26,398 nucleotides of DNA from CAYNEO01 sp964396245 (GCA_964396245.1 CAYNEO010000048.1:1-26398), one strand, 5' to 3'. Positions 1-7,709 are shown, counted from the first letter of the stretch. The notes: generated from the letters alone by a model not told the origin. Numbers and translations: made by a program.

Positions 1-56
1 CGAAGCTTATCGACCACGTGTACATTTCGCAACAAGACACGCCACTGTGTCCATAG
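1..56 (+). CDS. Possible 3' end of an upstream gene (partial)
   Basis: The third frame reads without a stop from the left edge to a TAG at 54-56 and would end ...YISQQDTPLCP. A hairpin terminator follows at 97-123, which fits the end of a gene. The first frame is also open, to a TAA at 88-90, so the choice of frame is uncertain. Too little is present to name a product. Confidence 0.3.
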   Translation, partial: KLIDHVYISQQDTPLCP

Positions 57-96
57 GCCACACTGGATTGGCCTGACGGCCGGTCCATAACCTGAC

Positions 97-123
97 GGCC
101 ACCCCCTTCTCACGGGGGTGGCC
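97..123 (+). terminator. Rho-independent-type hairpin
   Basis: GGCCACCCCC (97-106) pairs perfectly with GGGGGTGGCC (114-123) across a 7-base loop, and a pyrimidine-rich TATTCCTTTT tract follows. It probably ends the gene that enters from the left edge. A 10-base direct repeat, CCTGACGGCC, lies at 72-81 and 91-100, the second copy overlapping the left arm. Confidence 0.7.
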
Positions 124-560
124 TATTCCTTTTGCGTAGCAAAATTAAATGGTTATATTTGTGCAAAGGATGGGCGAGAGTAGAATATCGACTCGCCGAT
201 TATCGAAACCATCCACGGCCGTGTGGGCAGCAGCGCGGGCAAAGTCGGGTGTGTGAATGATATCACGAATCCGGTAATGTCGATATCGCGCTCGCGCTGA
301 CGGCGTCCTGCCAGTGGAAAGTGAGATGCGGAGGATATATACTGAACAATACCACTCTGGAATCCGTCTTTTTTGTTGAGAAACGGTTAGAATCCGGTTT
401 TTCTATTGACTCGGAAGACTCATTGTCTTATTCTTGACTCGGTTAGGTATATGCGCTTGGCCGAGGCGGAGGACCGTGAAGAAGATGAAATCTCGATGAA
501 CTTCGACGGTTCACGAGCGTTTCATCACTTGAGGTCTTGAGCATAGGATGATCATCATAA
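124..560. other. Long non-coding interval before the sorting-tail protein
   Basis: About 430 bases without a convincing reading frame. Bases 168-214 can fold as a two-part stem: GGATG (168-172) with CATCC (210-214), enclosing GGCGAG (173-178) with CTCGCC (192-197). A TTGACTCGG repeat at 406-414 and 434-442 suggests the promoter region for the next gene. A further weak pairing, CGTGAA (474-479) with TTCACG (509-514), lies in the presumed 5' leader. No known riboswitch or small RNA is recognised. Confidence 0.4.
406..434 (+). promoter_or_regulatory. Candidate sigma70-like promoter
   Basis: TTGACT (406-411), a 17-base spacer, then TATTCT (429-434). The match is 5/6 at -35 and 4/6 at -10. It would start transcription near 441 and give a leader of about 135 bases before the ATG at 576. 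The TTGACTCGG of the -35 recurs at 434-442, so it may instead be a binding-site repeat. Not every FCB lineage uses E. coli-like promoters. Confidence 0.35.
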
Positions 561-562
561 AT

Positions 563-568
563 GGAGGT
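563..568 (+). promoter_or_regulatory. Shine-Dalgarno site fixing the start of the sorting-tail gene
   Basis: GGAGGT lies 7 bases before the ATG at 576. The in-frame ATG at 561 overlaps this site and has no ribosome-binding site of its own, so 576 is the better start. Confidence 0.8.
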
Positions 569-575
569 TCGAGGA

Positions 576-1430
576 ATGCGATTCAAACTTTTAACGGCTG
601 TGTTCGTGTTCGTTCTGCTGTTTGGCGGAGCAACCTTTGCGCAGGATAGCGGTAACCCCGATACCCTGATTCTCTTGACGAACCGGCCGGATGTTGCCGG
701 TAACGACAGCCTTTTTATCATCGAAGCCTGGTTCTATGACGATGCGGATAGTCTGACCGGGTTGTCTTTTGGCTTCAGCTGGGAAAATCCGAACCTGACT
801 CTGGACAGTTTTAGGGCCAGCGCCAAATCGGCTGAAGCCTTCGCACAGGTTATTCCCTACGAAAGTGGTAGTATTACCGTATCTAACAACAATGACCGGG
901 CTCAGTTTGTGGGTATCTGGCTGTTGGGTCCGACATATTATGACCCGGACCCGACCCGTCAGTTGCTCGGAACTTATTATTTCACTTTGTCCAGTTGGAG
1001 CGCCTCAGACGAGATAGTCGTGGATACGAATGTGTGGGGAGCGGGACAGAAGATTTCGGCATCGCCCGTAGTAGGAGATGCGTACACGCCGGTCTGGTTC
1101 CACGATGCGACTCCGATCATTGTCCGCGACCCGTCGGATGCGCCCGGCCAGGCAGATGCCGGCCTGCCAAAGACCTATTCGCTGGCGCAGAACTACCCCA
1201 ACCCGTTCAACCCCACCACCACCATTGAGTTCGCAATGCCTGTGGCGGGAAAGTACGACCTAACCATATATAATGTCATTGGTCAGGTTGTCGATGAATT
1301 CTCGGGCACCGGCGCAGCCGGAACCAATACAGTCGAGTGGGATGCCTCCAGCAGAGCGTCGGGAGTGTATTTCTACAAACTCGATGCAGGCAGTTTCACC
1401 CAGACTCGTAAGATGATGCTGGTGAAATAG
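576..1430 (+). CDS. Secreted protein with type IX secretion (Por) C-terminal sorting domain
   Basis: A 284-residue exported protein. Residues 1-23 form a signal peptide (MRFKLLTAVFVFVLLFGG, then a likely cut after TFA). Residues about 25-190 are a beta-rich, Asp/Ser/Thr-rich region that I cannot assign; its spacing is loosely reminiscent of cohesin-like folds. Residues about 200-284 are a type A sorting domain: SLAQNYPNPFNPTTTIEF, then LTIYNVIGQVV, then ASGVYFYKL and a final KMMLVK. In FCB bacteria this tail directs cargo through the outer membrane by type IX secretion and is removed or attached at the surface. The start at 576 is chosen for its Shine-Dalgarno site. The gene stands alone, with a probable promoter before it and a strong terminator after it. 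Domain identity is secure; the role of the mature protein is unknown. Confidence 0.88.
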   Translation: MRFKLLTAVFVFVLLFGGATFAQDSGNPDTLILLTNRPDVAGNDSLFIIEAWFYDDADSLTGLSFGFSWENPNLTLDSFRASAKSAEAFAQVIPYESGSITVSNNNDRAQFVGIWLLGPTYYDPDPTRQLLGTYYFTLSSWSASDEIVVDTNVWGAGQKISASPVVGDAYTPVWFHDATPIIVRDPSDAPGQADAGLPKTYSLAQNYPNPFNPTTTIEFAMPVAGKYDLTIYNVIGQVVDEFSGTGAAGTNTVEWDASSRASGVYFYKLDAGSFTQTRKMMLVK

Positions 1431-1455
1431 TACTGGCGAGTCCAAGAGACTTTTG

Positions 1456-1486
1456 AGGCCCTCCTAATGCGGAGGGCCTTTTCTTT
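1456..1486 (+). terminator. Rho-independent terminator
   Basis: AGGCCCTCC (1456-1464) pairs with GGAGGGCCT (1471-1479) across a 6-base loop and is followed by a T-rich run (TTTTCTTT). It lies 26 bases after the sorting-domain protein and makes that gene a single unit. Confidence 0.88.
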
Positions 1487-1569
1487 GCTATAAAGGGGAG
1501 TTAAATTCTGCCGCCGGACCGGATCCGGATTACTAACTATCTGTCCGGTAATGAATTATCGGATTAATA

Positions 1570-1598
1570 TTGACTTTTTTGGCATTAGCTGGTATAAT
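1570..1598 (+). promoter_or_regulatory. Near-consensus sigma70 promoter with extended -10
   Basis: TTGACT (1570-1575), exactly 17 bases, then TATAAT (1593-1598), preceded by TGG (1590-1592), an extended -10 element. Transcription would start near 1605, about 50 bases before the ATG at 1655. A 10-bp palindrome, CCGGATCCGG, lies upstream at 1519-1528 and could be a regulator site. Confidence 0.75.
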
Positions 1599-1654
1599 TG
1601 AGTTCTTACCCGAATGTGAAAATAAACGTAAGTTCTTGAATAATAAGGTCTTAT

Positions 1655-3838
1655 ATGTTAGGAGTTATCGGCAACAAGTTCTCGATCGGTAAAGAAACCT
1701 ACCAACCATTCTCCGCCGAATTGCACTACTTTCGAATCGACAAACGCCACTGGTCGATCTGTTTCGAGAGGATCAAGCGGGCCGGATTCCGAATAATATC
1801 TACCGCCGTACCGTGGAATGTCCATCAGGATGATACCCGGTTCGTGGATTTTGGCGGTGTGACCGATTCCCGCAAGGACCTGGTCGTTTTCCTCGAACTG
1901 GCGCGTGAATTCGGATTCAAGGTAATTCTTCGTCCCGGTCCGTGGGTATCCGGCCAGCTCCCCAACGGCGGCCTGCCAAAGTTCCTGTACAAGGATCCCA
2001 AGACCCTTGCCCGCAACGCCGAGGGGAACGAGATTGTCCTTCCGGATGACTCCGGGGTAAAAGGCGGCCTGTTGCCGAGCTACCTGAGTGATAACTTCCA
2101 GTTCTATCTGAAAAACTACTTTAAGGCATTTATCGAGATTACCAAGAACTACGTTCACCCCCGTGGGCCGATTTTCATGATAGAGCTCGACTACGAGACA
2201 TCGTTTGGCCGCCTCCTGGACCCGTCATCCGCCGACTACAACAAAGATGTTCTCGCCAAGTACTATTCGCCGTTTCTCGAGGGTCTGTACGACGACATCA
2301 AGAAGTTGAATACCCGGTACAAAGAGAAGAACGCGGATTTCACGGCGGTCGAACCGCCGCGCGAGTTCACCGGTCTGACAATGGACAAGTATCCGAAGGT
2401 GATCGACTGGTTCAAGTTCCGCGAGTATATGCTCAATCAGTACCTCACAATACTGGAGGATATCTTTAAATCCTATACGGTCGAGCCGTTGTTCTTCCGG
2501 TCGCTGTATTTCAAAGGAGGCGAGCTGCTTCCGGCGTACAATCTCGTACCCGGTGACCGTTCGCCGTTCCTTGGCAGTAACGTATTCCCCGAGGGAAGCT
2601 ACTTCGACCTCGTCAACAAGGCTCGTTTCCTGAAGGCCGAGTACGGCTTCGCCTTTGCCTCGTCGTTTACCTCGGGTTCGGCGGCCGCCGACCCGAAGCG
2701 CGAGGAGCAAATCGCCCCGATTCAGAACAACGACCGGCGTTTCTACTATGCGGCGGGATTGTCGGCCGGGTTTAAGGGGCTCAATCACTATATGTTTGTC
2801 GACAGGGACCACTGGCACGGTGCTCCTCTTCACGAGGACGGAACGGTTTCGAAAGGCTACGAGGTAGCCCGGCAGTTCAACACGATCATCTCCACGATTG
2901 GGTTCGAGGAGATGGAGTCGAAGTGTGATATCGGCATCCTTGGTAACCGGATGTATTACTGGCTCAGCCTGACATCGAGCAAGAAAGACTTCCAGTACAT
3001 CAATCGCTTGCTGGAACAGTCGGCTGTCGGCTTCTGCCGCGATCTCATGCGACTGAAACTGCCGTACGGTATCCGCGAGAACCGCGACTGGACGACCATG
3101 GGCGACTACAAGCTGCTGTTCGTGCCGACCACCGAGATCATGGCGGAACGCGACCAGGAGGCGCTGGTGGAACTCGCCAAAGGCGGGACTTCGCTGGTCC
3201 TCTGTGGCGTGATGCCAAAGTACGACGAGAACTTCAAGGACTGTCAGATACTTGCCAAGCATTTCCGGGTCAAGACCACTGTCGACCATCGTATCGGCTC
3301 GGTGACCCACAAGGGCGGCGCATTCCCGGCATACCTGTACGGCTCGATTCGGAGCACGGACGAGGGTAAGGTGAAGAAAATCGCCCAGTGCGGCGCCAAG
3401 GTGGTCGGCGTGTGCTCCAGCCGGTTCAAGGGCAACATGTATTTCTTCAGCTTTGACTTTGCCTCGGGCGGGAATCACCAGAAGCTGGCGTTCGTGGAAT
3501 CAATACTGGAATACGAAAAGCTGTCGACGAATCTGTACTGCGATGATCCCTCGGTGGACATCTCGTTCCAGGTCGGTCCGAAAAAAGGCCTGCTGTTTGT
3601 AGTCGTGCCGCCCCCCGGCGCGCTTTCCGATGGATTCGAGGGAGCGAACAAAGAGATTATCATCCAGGCGGATTTGAAGAAATCCGGGTTTTCGGCCGCC
3701 AGACTGAAATTGACTAATATCCTCTCGGAAGAAGAGAATCCCCAGATCATCAAGACGACCTCGAAGGAGCTTCGTGAGGGAATTCCACTGAGGGTGAGTT
3801 ACCCGGACGGCCTGATCTTCCTGGTAGAGCGGCGATAA
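1655..3838 (+). CDS. Glycoside hydrolase family 35-type beta-galactosidase or exo-glycosidase
   Basis: A 727-residue protein with the GH35 TIM-barrel start: AELHYFRIDKRHW, then RIKRAGF, STAVPWNVHQ, FLELAREFGFKVILRPGPWV and GGLPKFL. GH35 enzymes remove terminal beta-galactose (some archaeal ones beta-glucosamine) with retention. The acid/base region (residues 171-182) reads GPIFMIELDYET, without the usual Asn-Glu pair. Glu181, or Asp179 in another alignment, would be the acid/base. Glu329 in KAEYGF is a candidate nucleophile. Residues around 370-405 (GLNHYMFVDRDHWHG) match the family's substrate-loop region. There is no signal peptide, so it is predicted to be cytoplasmic. AAGG at 1645-1648 precedes the ATG by 6 bases. 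The peptidase gene starts 12 bases downstream and may share the transcript. Fold assignment is good; substrate is unknown. Confidence 0.8.
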   Translation: MLGVIGNKFSIGKETYQPFSAELHYFRIDKRHWSICFERIKRAGFRIISTAVPWNVHQDDTRFVDFGGVTDSRKDLVVFLELAREFGFKVILRPGPWVSGQLPNGGLPKFLYKDPKTLARNAEGNEIVLPDDSGVKGGLLPSYLSDNFQFYLKNYFKAFIEITKNYVHPRGPIFMIELDYETSFGRLLDPSSADYNKDVLAKYYSPFLEGLYDDIKKLNTRYKEKNADFTAVEPPREFTGLTMDKYPKVIDWFKFREYMLNQYLTILEDIFKSYTVEPLFFRSLYFKGGELLPAYNLVPGDRSPFLGSNVFPEGSYFDLVNKARFLKAEYGFAFASSFTSGSAAADPKREEQIAPIQNNDRRFYYAAGLSAGFKGLNHYMFVDRDHWHGAPLHEDGTVSKGYEVARQFNTIISTIGFEEMESKCDIGILGNRMYYWLSLTSSKKDFQYINRLLEQSAVGFCRDLMRLKLPYGIRENRDWTTMGDYKLLFVPTTEIMAERDQEALVELAKGGTSLVLCGVMPKYDENFKDCQILAKHFRVKTTVDHRIGSVTHKGGAFPAYLYGSIRSTDEGKVKKIAQCGAKVVGVCSSRFKGNMYFFSFDFASGGNHQKLAFVESILEYEKLSTNLYCDDPSVDISFQVGPKKGLLFVVVPPPGALSDGFEGANKEIIIQADLKKSGFSAARLKLTNILSEEENPQIIKTTSKELREGIPLRVSYPDGLIFLVERR

Positions 3839-3850
3839 GGTCGCAGAATC

Positions 3851-5581
3851 TTGCTGAAACACGTGAGACCGGTAATATCCCGTCACATGCTCGCCCGGGT
3901 GATTGTCCCCGGGCTGCTGGCACTCGGGTTGCTGTTCAGCTTCTCGACCTGCTCCGGCGTACGCATAACCAAGTATCACCGCAGCGGTGCAGTTGCTTCG
4001 GCGGCTCCCATCGCTACCGGGGTCGGCGTCCAGGTTATCAAGAGTGGCGGGAATGCGTTCGATGCCGCGGTGGCGACGGCGCTCGCTCTGGCGGTTGTAC
4101 ACCCTGAAGCCGGCAATCTTGGGGGCGGAGGATTTGCCGTCATACGCGACGGCGCTACCGATAGAATACAGACACTCGATTTCCGCGAAACAGCGCCTCT
4201 CGCCGCGACTGCCGACATGTATCTCGATGACACCGGAGCCGTGATTCCTGACCTGTCGACGTTCGGGGCGAAGGCTGCGGGCGTACCGGGCTCGGTGGCC
4301 GGACTGTATGAGCTCTGGAAGAATCACGGGTCAAAACCGTGGGCGGAGCTGGTTCATCCGGCGGCGCTTCTGGCCGACACCGGATTTATCCTCGACGAGT
4401 ATCATGCCGCTACTCTCGCAGAAAACCGCGAGGGGCTGACGGCTTTCGAAGAGACGGCGGATATCTTCTTCCCCGGGGGTCAACCGCTCAAGGCGGGTGA
4501 CCGACTGACCCAGAAGGACCTGGCGTCGACTCTCTATGCCATCATGACGGAAGGTCCTGACGGCTTCTACTCCGGGCCGGTTGCCGAGAAGATTGTCGCT
4601 TCCATGGAGGCTCACGGCGGTCTTATTACCGCCGCCGACCTGGCCGGCTACCGTCCGGTCTGGCGCGAACCGATTCATTTCACGTTCGACTCGCTGGACA
4701 TCTACTCGATGGCTCCGCCCTCCTCAGGCGGGATTATCATCGCGCAGATATTGAAACTGATCGAACCGTACGATTTCTCGACATATACACCGAACTCCCC
4801 TGAGTACATTCACCCGTTCACCGAGGCGGCCAGACTGGCCTATGCCGACCGTTCGGTTCATCTTGGCGACCCCGCCTTCTACGATATCCCGTCCGGTTTG
4901 CTGGATTCGGCCTATCTAGTTCAACGACGAAGCCTGATCAGCCTCGATCATGCCGGTTCATCGGAGCAGGTAAGCGCCGGTAACCCGATGAGTCATGAGT
5001 CCGACCAGACCACGCACCTGAGTGTCTGCGACAAGGACGGCAATATGGTGGCGATCACGACGACACTGAACACCGCGTACGGTTGCAAGCTCGTGGTCGA
5101 TGGTGCGGGTCTTCTGTTGAACAACGAGATGGATGATTTTTCGGTCAAACCGGGCGTCCCGAACTACTTCGGTCTGATCGGGGCCGAGGCGAACAAGATT
5201 GAACCCGGCAAGCGCATGCTTTCGTCGATGTCTCCGACACTGGTGCTCGAAAACGGGGAGCCGCTGTTGATTCTCGGAAGTCCCGGCGGATCGAAAATCA
5301 TCACGACCGTGGCCCAGGCTATTATTGACTTCGATCGCTTTCACATGACGGTGGATGAAATCGTGGCGCAGCCACGCTTCCACCACCAGTGGCTTCCGGA
5401 CGTACTCTATCTGGAGCGGGATGGCTATTCGGAGTCTACCGTAGCAGCCCTTGAAAAGTACGGCCACACAGTCGAAGAACGCACGCCGTACGGCGATCTC
5501 CAGATAATCTATATCGATCCGGCAGGATTGATGGCGGCGGCATCCGATCCGCGCAACGACGGCGCCTCGGGCGGCTATTGA
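3851..5581 (+). CDS. ggt: Gamma-glutamyltranspeptidase (probable lipoprotein or exported)
   Basis: A 576-residue protein, close in length to the E. coli enzyme, aligning to its end (...ASDPRNDGASGGY). This Ntn-hydrolase cleaves gamma-glutamyl bonds such as those of glutathione, after self-processing into two chains. The processing site is visible: Thr387 in QTTHLSV should be the new N-terminus and nucleophile. LLLNNEMDDFSVKPG, SSMSPTLVL and GSPGGSKIITT are further family motifs. The N-terminus is hydrophobic (residues 15-33) and ends in FSTCSG. Cys34 could be lipidated, though Thr before Cys is unusual; otherwise it is a normal periplasmic signal. The TTG at 3851 is weakly supported (AAGG 10 bases upstream); the ATG at 3887 is possible. 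The last 7 bases overlap the convergent gene. Confidence 0.92.
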   Translation: MLKHVRPVISRHMLARVIVPGLLALGLLFSFSTCSGVRITKYHRSGAVASAAPIATGVGVQVIKSGGNAFDAAVATALALAVVHPEAGNLGGGGFAVIRDGATDRIQTLDFRETAPLAATADMYLDDTGAVIPDLSTFGAKAAGVPGSVAGLYELWKNHGSKPWAELVHPAALLADTGFILDEYHAATLAENREGLTAFEETADIFFPGGQPLKAGDRLTQKDLASTLYAIMTEGPDGFYSGPVAEKIVASMEAHGGLITAADLAGYRPVWREPIHFTFDSLDIYSMAPPSSGGIIIAQILKLIEPYDFSTYTPNSPEYIHPFTEAARLAYADRSVHLGDPAFYDIPSGLLDSAYLVQRRSLISLDHAGSSEQVSAGNPMSHESDQTTHLSVCDKDGNMVAITTTLNTAYGCKLVVDGAGLLLNNEMDDFSVKPGVPNYFGLIGAEANKIEPGKRMLSSMSPTLVLENGEPLLILGSPGGSKIITTVAQAIIDFDRFHMTVDEIVAQPRFHHQWLPDVLYLERDGYSESTVAALEKYGHTVEERTPYGDLQIIYIDPAGLMAAASDPRNDGASGGY

Positions 5582-6867
5582 GTCTCGAGCGGCGGCCCGG
5601 GACTTTCGGGAGTAGACCGTTCCAGCGGCGGATGTTTATCCTTTCGGCAGAAGCGTATTCCCAGTAAAATCGCTCCCGCACCGATTATCATTGACAGCAG
5701 ATACACAATCGTCCCGATATACGGCAACGAGTAGAAGAACAACAGGATAAGCAGGCCGAGAAACAGGGATATCGCGCTCAGTGGTTTGGGATTCGGCCGG
5801 AAGGCCCTGACGACGAGGTATCCGATCAAAAATGCGATAATGATCTTGCCCGAATAGAGGATAATTCCTCCCGCGACACTTCCGAAGGCCGTGATCGGTA
5901 TCATCAGGCTGGAGAATACCAGGAAGAGCAATCCGAGGCCGGCCGTGGCTCCCTCTGATGTCAGCAAAACGTAGCCGATTGCCAGGAAAAACAGGGCGAT
6001 GACCAGAATCACGATGCAGAAAATGAGGCCAAGCAATCCGAGCAGTCCGGCCGCCGAACTCATGGCAAAGCGCGATTTCAACTGCACGAACGACTCCGTG
6101 GCGTAGGGGCGGAAAAGGCGCACCACAATAACGCCGAATATCAGCGCCGCGAGCATGCTCGAGACCCGGAGGATAAACCAGGTGTATGTCTTCTCCTGTT
6201 TTTCTTGTTTCAGCGGTTCCCACCTGACCTCGCCGCTGACATCGGCGCCGGCGTCGATAACCAGCGAGTCTGCCGCCGGGGCCATGTAGGTCAGGTTGCC
6301 GGCGATAGACGCCGGCGGCGATATGGTGATTTTCTTTGCCCTGATTTCCGCGTCCCCGTCGATCGTGCCCGTGATAAAGACCTCGTTGGCCCTGACATAT
6401 ACTTTTCCACCCACCTGGCCGTCGATATAGACCTTGTCTCCGAAGGCATTGACCTCGCGGGTAATCACGGCGCCGCGACTGATTCGGATCGTCGTGCCGA
6501 AAACGTCGACCGAGCGCCCGACACTGCCGTCGACATCGAGATTCATCCCCGCGGCGCGCAGCGAGTTGCCGACGCTGCCGCTGAATTTGAGTGTCTGGCA
6601 GCCAACGCAGGCCGACTGGGTGACTTCACCCCGGATAGTGGCCTGGGAAACCAGGGCGAGGAGGTCGCCCTCGATAGTACCGTCCATCGTGAGATTTTCC
6701 CCGATGGCGTAAAAATCGTCATCGATCACATGAAGGTTAGATATCTGGATATTGTTCTCGGACTTCATCACAGACGCGGTGGCGGGCGCTGCCAGGAGTA
6801 CGAACAGGGCTGCGACGGTGATCACCGCCGGGAGATAACGGGAACAAAGTTGCCGGCTAACCTTCAT
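5575..6867 (-). CDS. Exported bactofilin-like (polymer-forming) protein with C-terminal membrane domain
   Basis: A 430-residue protein. Residues 1-31 form a signal peptide (AVITVAALFVLLAAPATA). Residues about 35-200 are a right-handed beta-solenoid of short repeats such as GTIEGDLLAL, GSVGRSVDVFG and GTIDGDAEIRAKK, as in bactofilin/DUF583 proteins. After a Lys/Glu-rich linker, residues about 230-400 hold roughly five transmembrane helices, and the tail (FCRKDKHPPLERS...) is charged and Pro-rich. Cytoplasmic bactofilins form filaments; a signal peptide places this solenoid outside the inner membrane. A CVGC motif sits in the solenoid and could form a disulfide. The ATG at 6867 is chosen over an upstream GTG because GGAG lies 6 bases before it. 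It converges on the transpeptidase gene with overlapping stops. Function unknown. Confidence 0.75.
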   Translation of the reverse strand: MKVSRQLCSRYLPAVITVAALFVLLAAPATASVMKSENNIQISNLHVIDDDFYAIGENLTMDGTIEGDLLALVSQATIRGEVTQSACVGCQTLKFSGSVGNSLRAAGMNLDVDGSVGRSVDVFGTTIRISRGAVITREVNAFGDKVYIDGQVGGKVYVRANEVFITGTIDGDAEIRAKKITISPPASIAGNLTYMAPAADSLVIDAGADVSGEVRWEPLKQEKQEKTYTWFILRVSSMLAALIFGVIVVRLFRPYATESFVQLKSRFAMSSAAGLLGLLGLIFCIVILVIALFFLAIGYVLLTSEGATAGLGLLFLVFSSLMIPITAFGSVAGGIILYSGKIIIAFLIGYLVVRAFRPNPKPLSAISLFLGLLILLFFYSLPYIGTIVYLLSMIIGAGAILLGIRFCRKDKHPPLERSTPESPGPPLETQ

Positions 6868-6886
6868 TGCATTCTCCACGTTTTTG

Positions 6887-6898
6887 ACAGTATACTGT
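6887..6898. promoter_or_regulatory. 12-bp perfect palindrome, possible operator
   Basis: ACAGTATACTGT is perfectly self-complementary and lies 19 bases upstream of the minus-strand ATG at 6867, between the predicted promoter and the ribosome-binding site. The size and position fit a repressor-binding site, but no specific regulator is recognised. Confidence 0.4.
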
Positions 6899-6929
6899 AC
6901 GAGATTCGCACGAACGATGTTCCAGAGGG

Positions 6930-6958
6930 TATATATAACCTGCTGAATGCATTGTAAA
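6930..6958 (-). promoter_or_regulatory. Candidate promoter of the bactofilin-like gene
   Basis: On the minus strand TTTACA (6958-6953) is followed, after 17 bases, by TATATA (6935-6930). The match is 5/6 at -35 and 4/6 at -10, and the start would fall near 6923. The interval is divergent with the DUF3592 gene, whose own promoter is not obvious. Confidence 0.45.
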
Positions 6959-7052
6959 CATAATAATACAGGGTCCGTATTGGTTCTGGCAAGCGGTGAA
7001 ACTCCGTGTTACATTGGTCGTGTGAAAGCACCAAACGTCCGGGAGTGAAGAA

Positions 7053-7598
7053 TTGACCTGGCTGGCAACCTATATCATCATCGGTTCGGCTGTCCTTGGC
7101 CTCATCGGCTTTTTATCTCTGCGACGGGCGGTGAAACGGCTCTCGGTACTGTTGCTGCTTCTGGGCGTTCTGTTGGTGTTCGCCGGGGTGTGGCTGATAG
7201 CGACCCAATCGGAGATGCTGGTCACAACGAGACAGCACGTAAACTGGCCGACAACCGAGGGGACCGTAGTTACGTCGGAGGTGGTGGGGACGAGAGCGTT
7301 TCATCCGCATATCGTATACCAGTACACGGTTGCCGGGGTCACCTATCGCGATAGCACCGCCCTTGATTTGCCGAGTGTGGGAGGTCGGCATACAGCGTAC
7401 GATGCCGCCTCGTGGATTGTCGAGCAGTACCCGGTCGGTCGTACGGTGACGATTCACTACAATCCGGACAATCCGACCGAGAGCGGGATACGGGTATTTC
7501 CGTCGTGGGATGTGTATGGCAAGCTTAGTGTTGGGGCGGTCGTGCTTATCGGGGGACTGATTCTCACTTTGCTTGGCGCCGTGCCGCGGCGGCGTTAA
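7053..7598 (+). CDS. DUF3592 membrane protein
   Basis: A 181-residue protein with hydrophobic segments at about residues 5-22 and 31-49, a soluble central region, and a last helix at 157-177 ending in RRR. The central part matches the DUF3592 pattern: a TEGTVVTSEV strand, PHIVYQYTVAGVTYRDS, then a YPVGRTVTIHYNPDNPTES loop. This is a small extracytoplasmic beta-domain held between membrane helices; its function is not known in any lineage. The start is TTG, supported by GGGAG at 7041-7045, 7 bases upstream; no ATG fits. It is divergent from the bactofilin-like gene and 111 bases before the secreted repeat proteins, but no functional link can be read from the sequence. Confidence 0.85.
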   Translation: MTWLATYIIIGSAVLGLIGFLSLRRAVKRLSVLLLLLGVLLVFAGVWLIATQSEMLVTTRQHVNWPTTEGTVVTSEVVGTRAFHPHIVYQYTVAGVTYRDSTALDLPSVGGRHTAYDAASWIVEQYPVGRTVTIHYNPDNPTESGIRVFPSWDVYGKLSVGAVVLIGGLILTLLGAVPRRR

Positions 7599-7682
7599 GT
7601 TGTCAGGTTTCTCCTCCCGGCTCGCTGCCGTGACCCGCGCGTCGGAACACCGACCTGCAACTGCACAATTGCAGTGTTAAGA

Positions 7683-7703
7683 CCGTCTCATAGACGGAAG
7701 GGG
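7683..7703 (+). promoter_or_regulatory. Hairpin overlapping the Shine-Dalgarno site
   Basis: CCGTCT (7683-7688) and AGACGG (7692-7697) form a 6-bp stem with a 3-base loop. The right arm runs into GGAAGGGG (7696-7703), which lies 6 bases before the GTG start at 7710. The overlap of two bases could modulate ribosome access. Another small hairpin, ACTGCA/TGCAGT, is at 7660-7675. Confidence 0.4.
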
Positions 7704-7709
7704 ATAAAT

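Noticed and set aside
72..100. Two CCTGACGGCC copies considered as a CRISPR-like or att repeat
   Set aside because: Only two 10-base copies, and one overlaps a terminator arm. No array, integrase or cas gene is present.
170..256. 28-codon frame with ATG at 170 in the left interval
   Set aside because: Arg/Ser-rich translation, no proper Shine-Dalgarno site and no recognisable feature.
2225..3478. 417-codon open frame antisense to the GH35 gene
   Set aside because: The GH35 protein on the opposite strand has family motifs across this span; the antisense product has none.
6205..6957. 250-codon plus-strand frame opposite the bactofilin-like gene
   Set aside because: The minus strand carries a signal peptide, solenoid repeats and membrane helices with a good ribosome-binding site; the plus frame has no such support.
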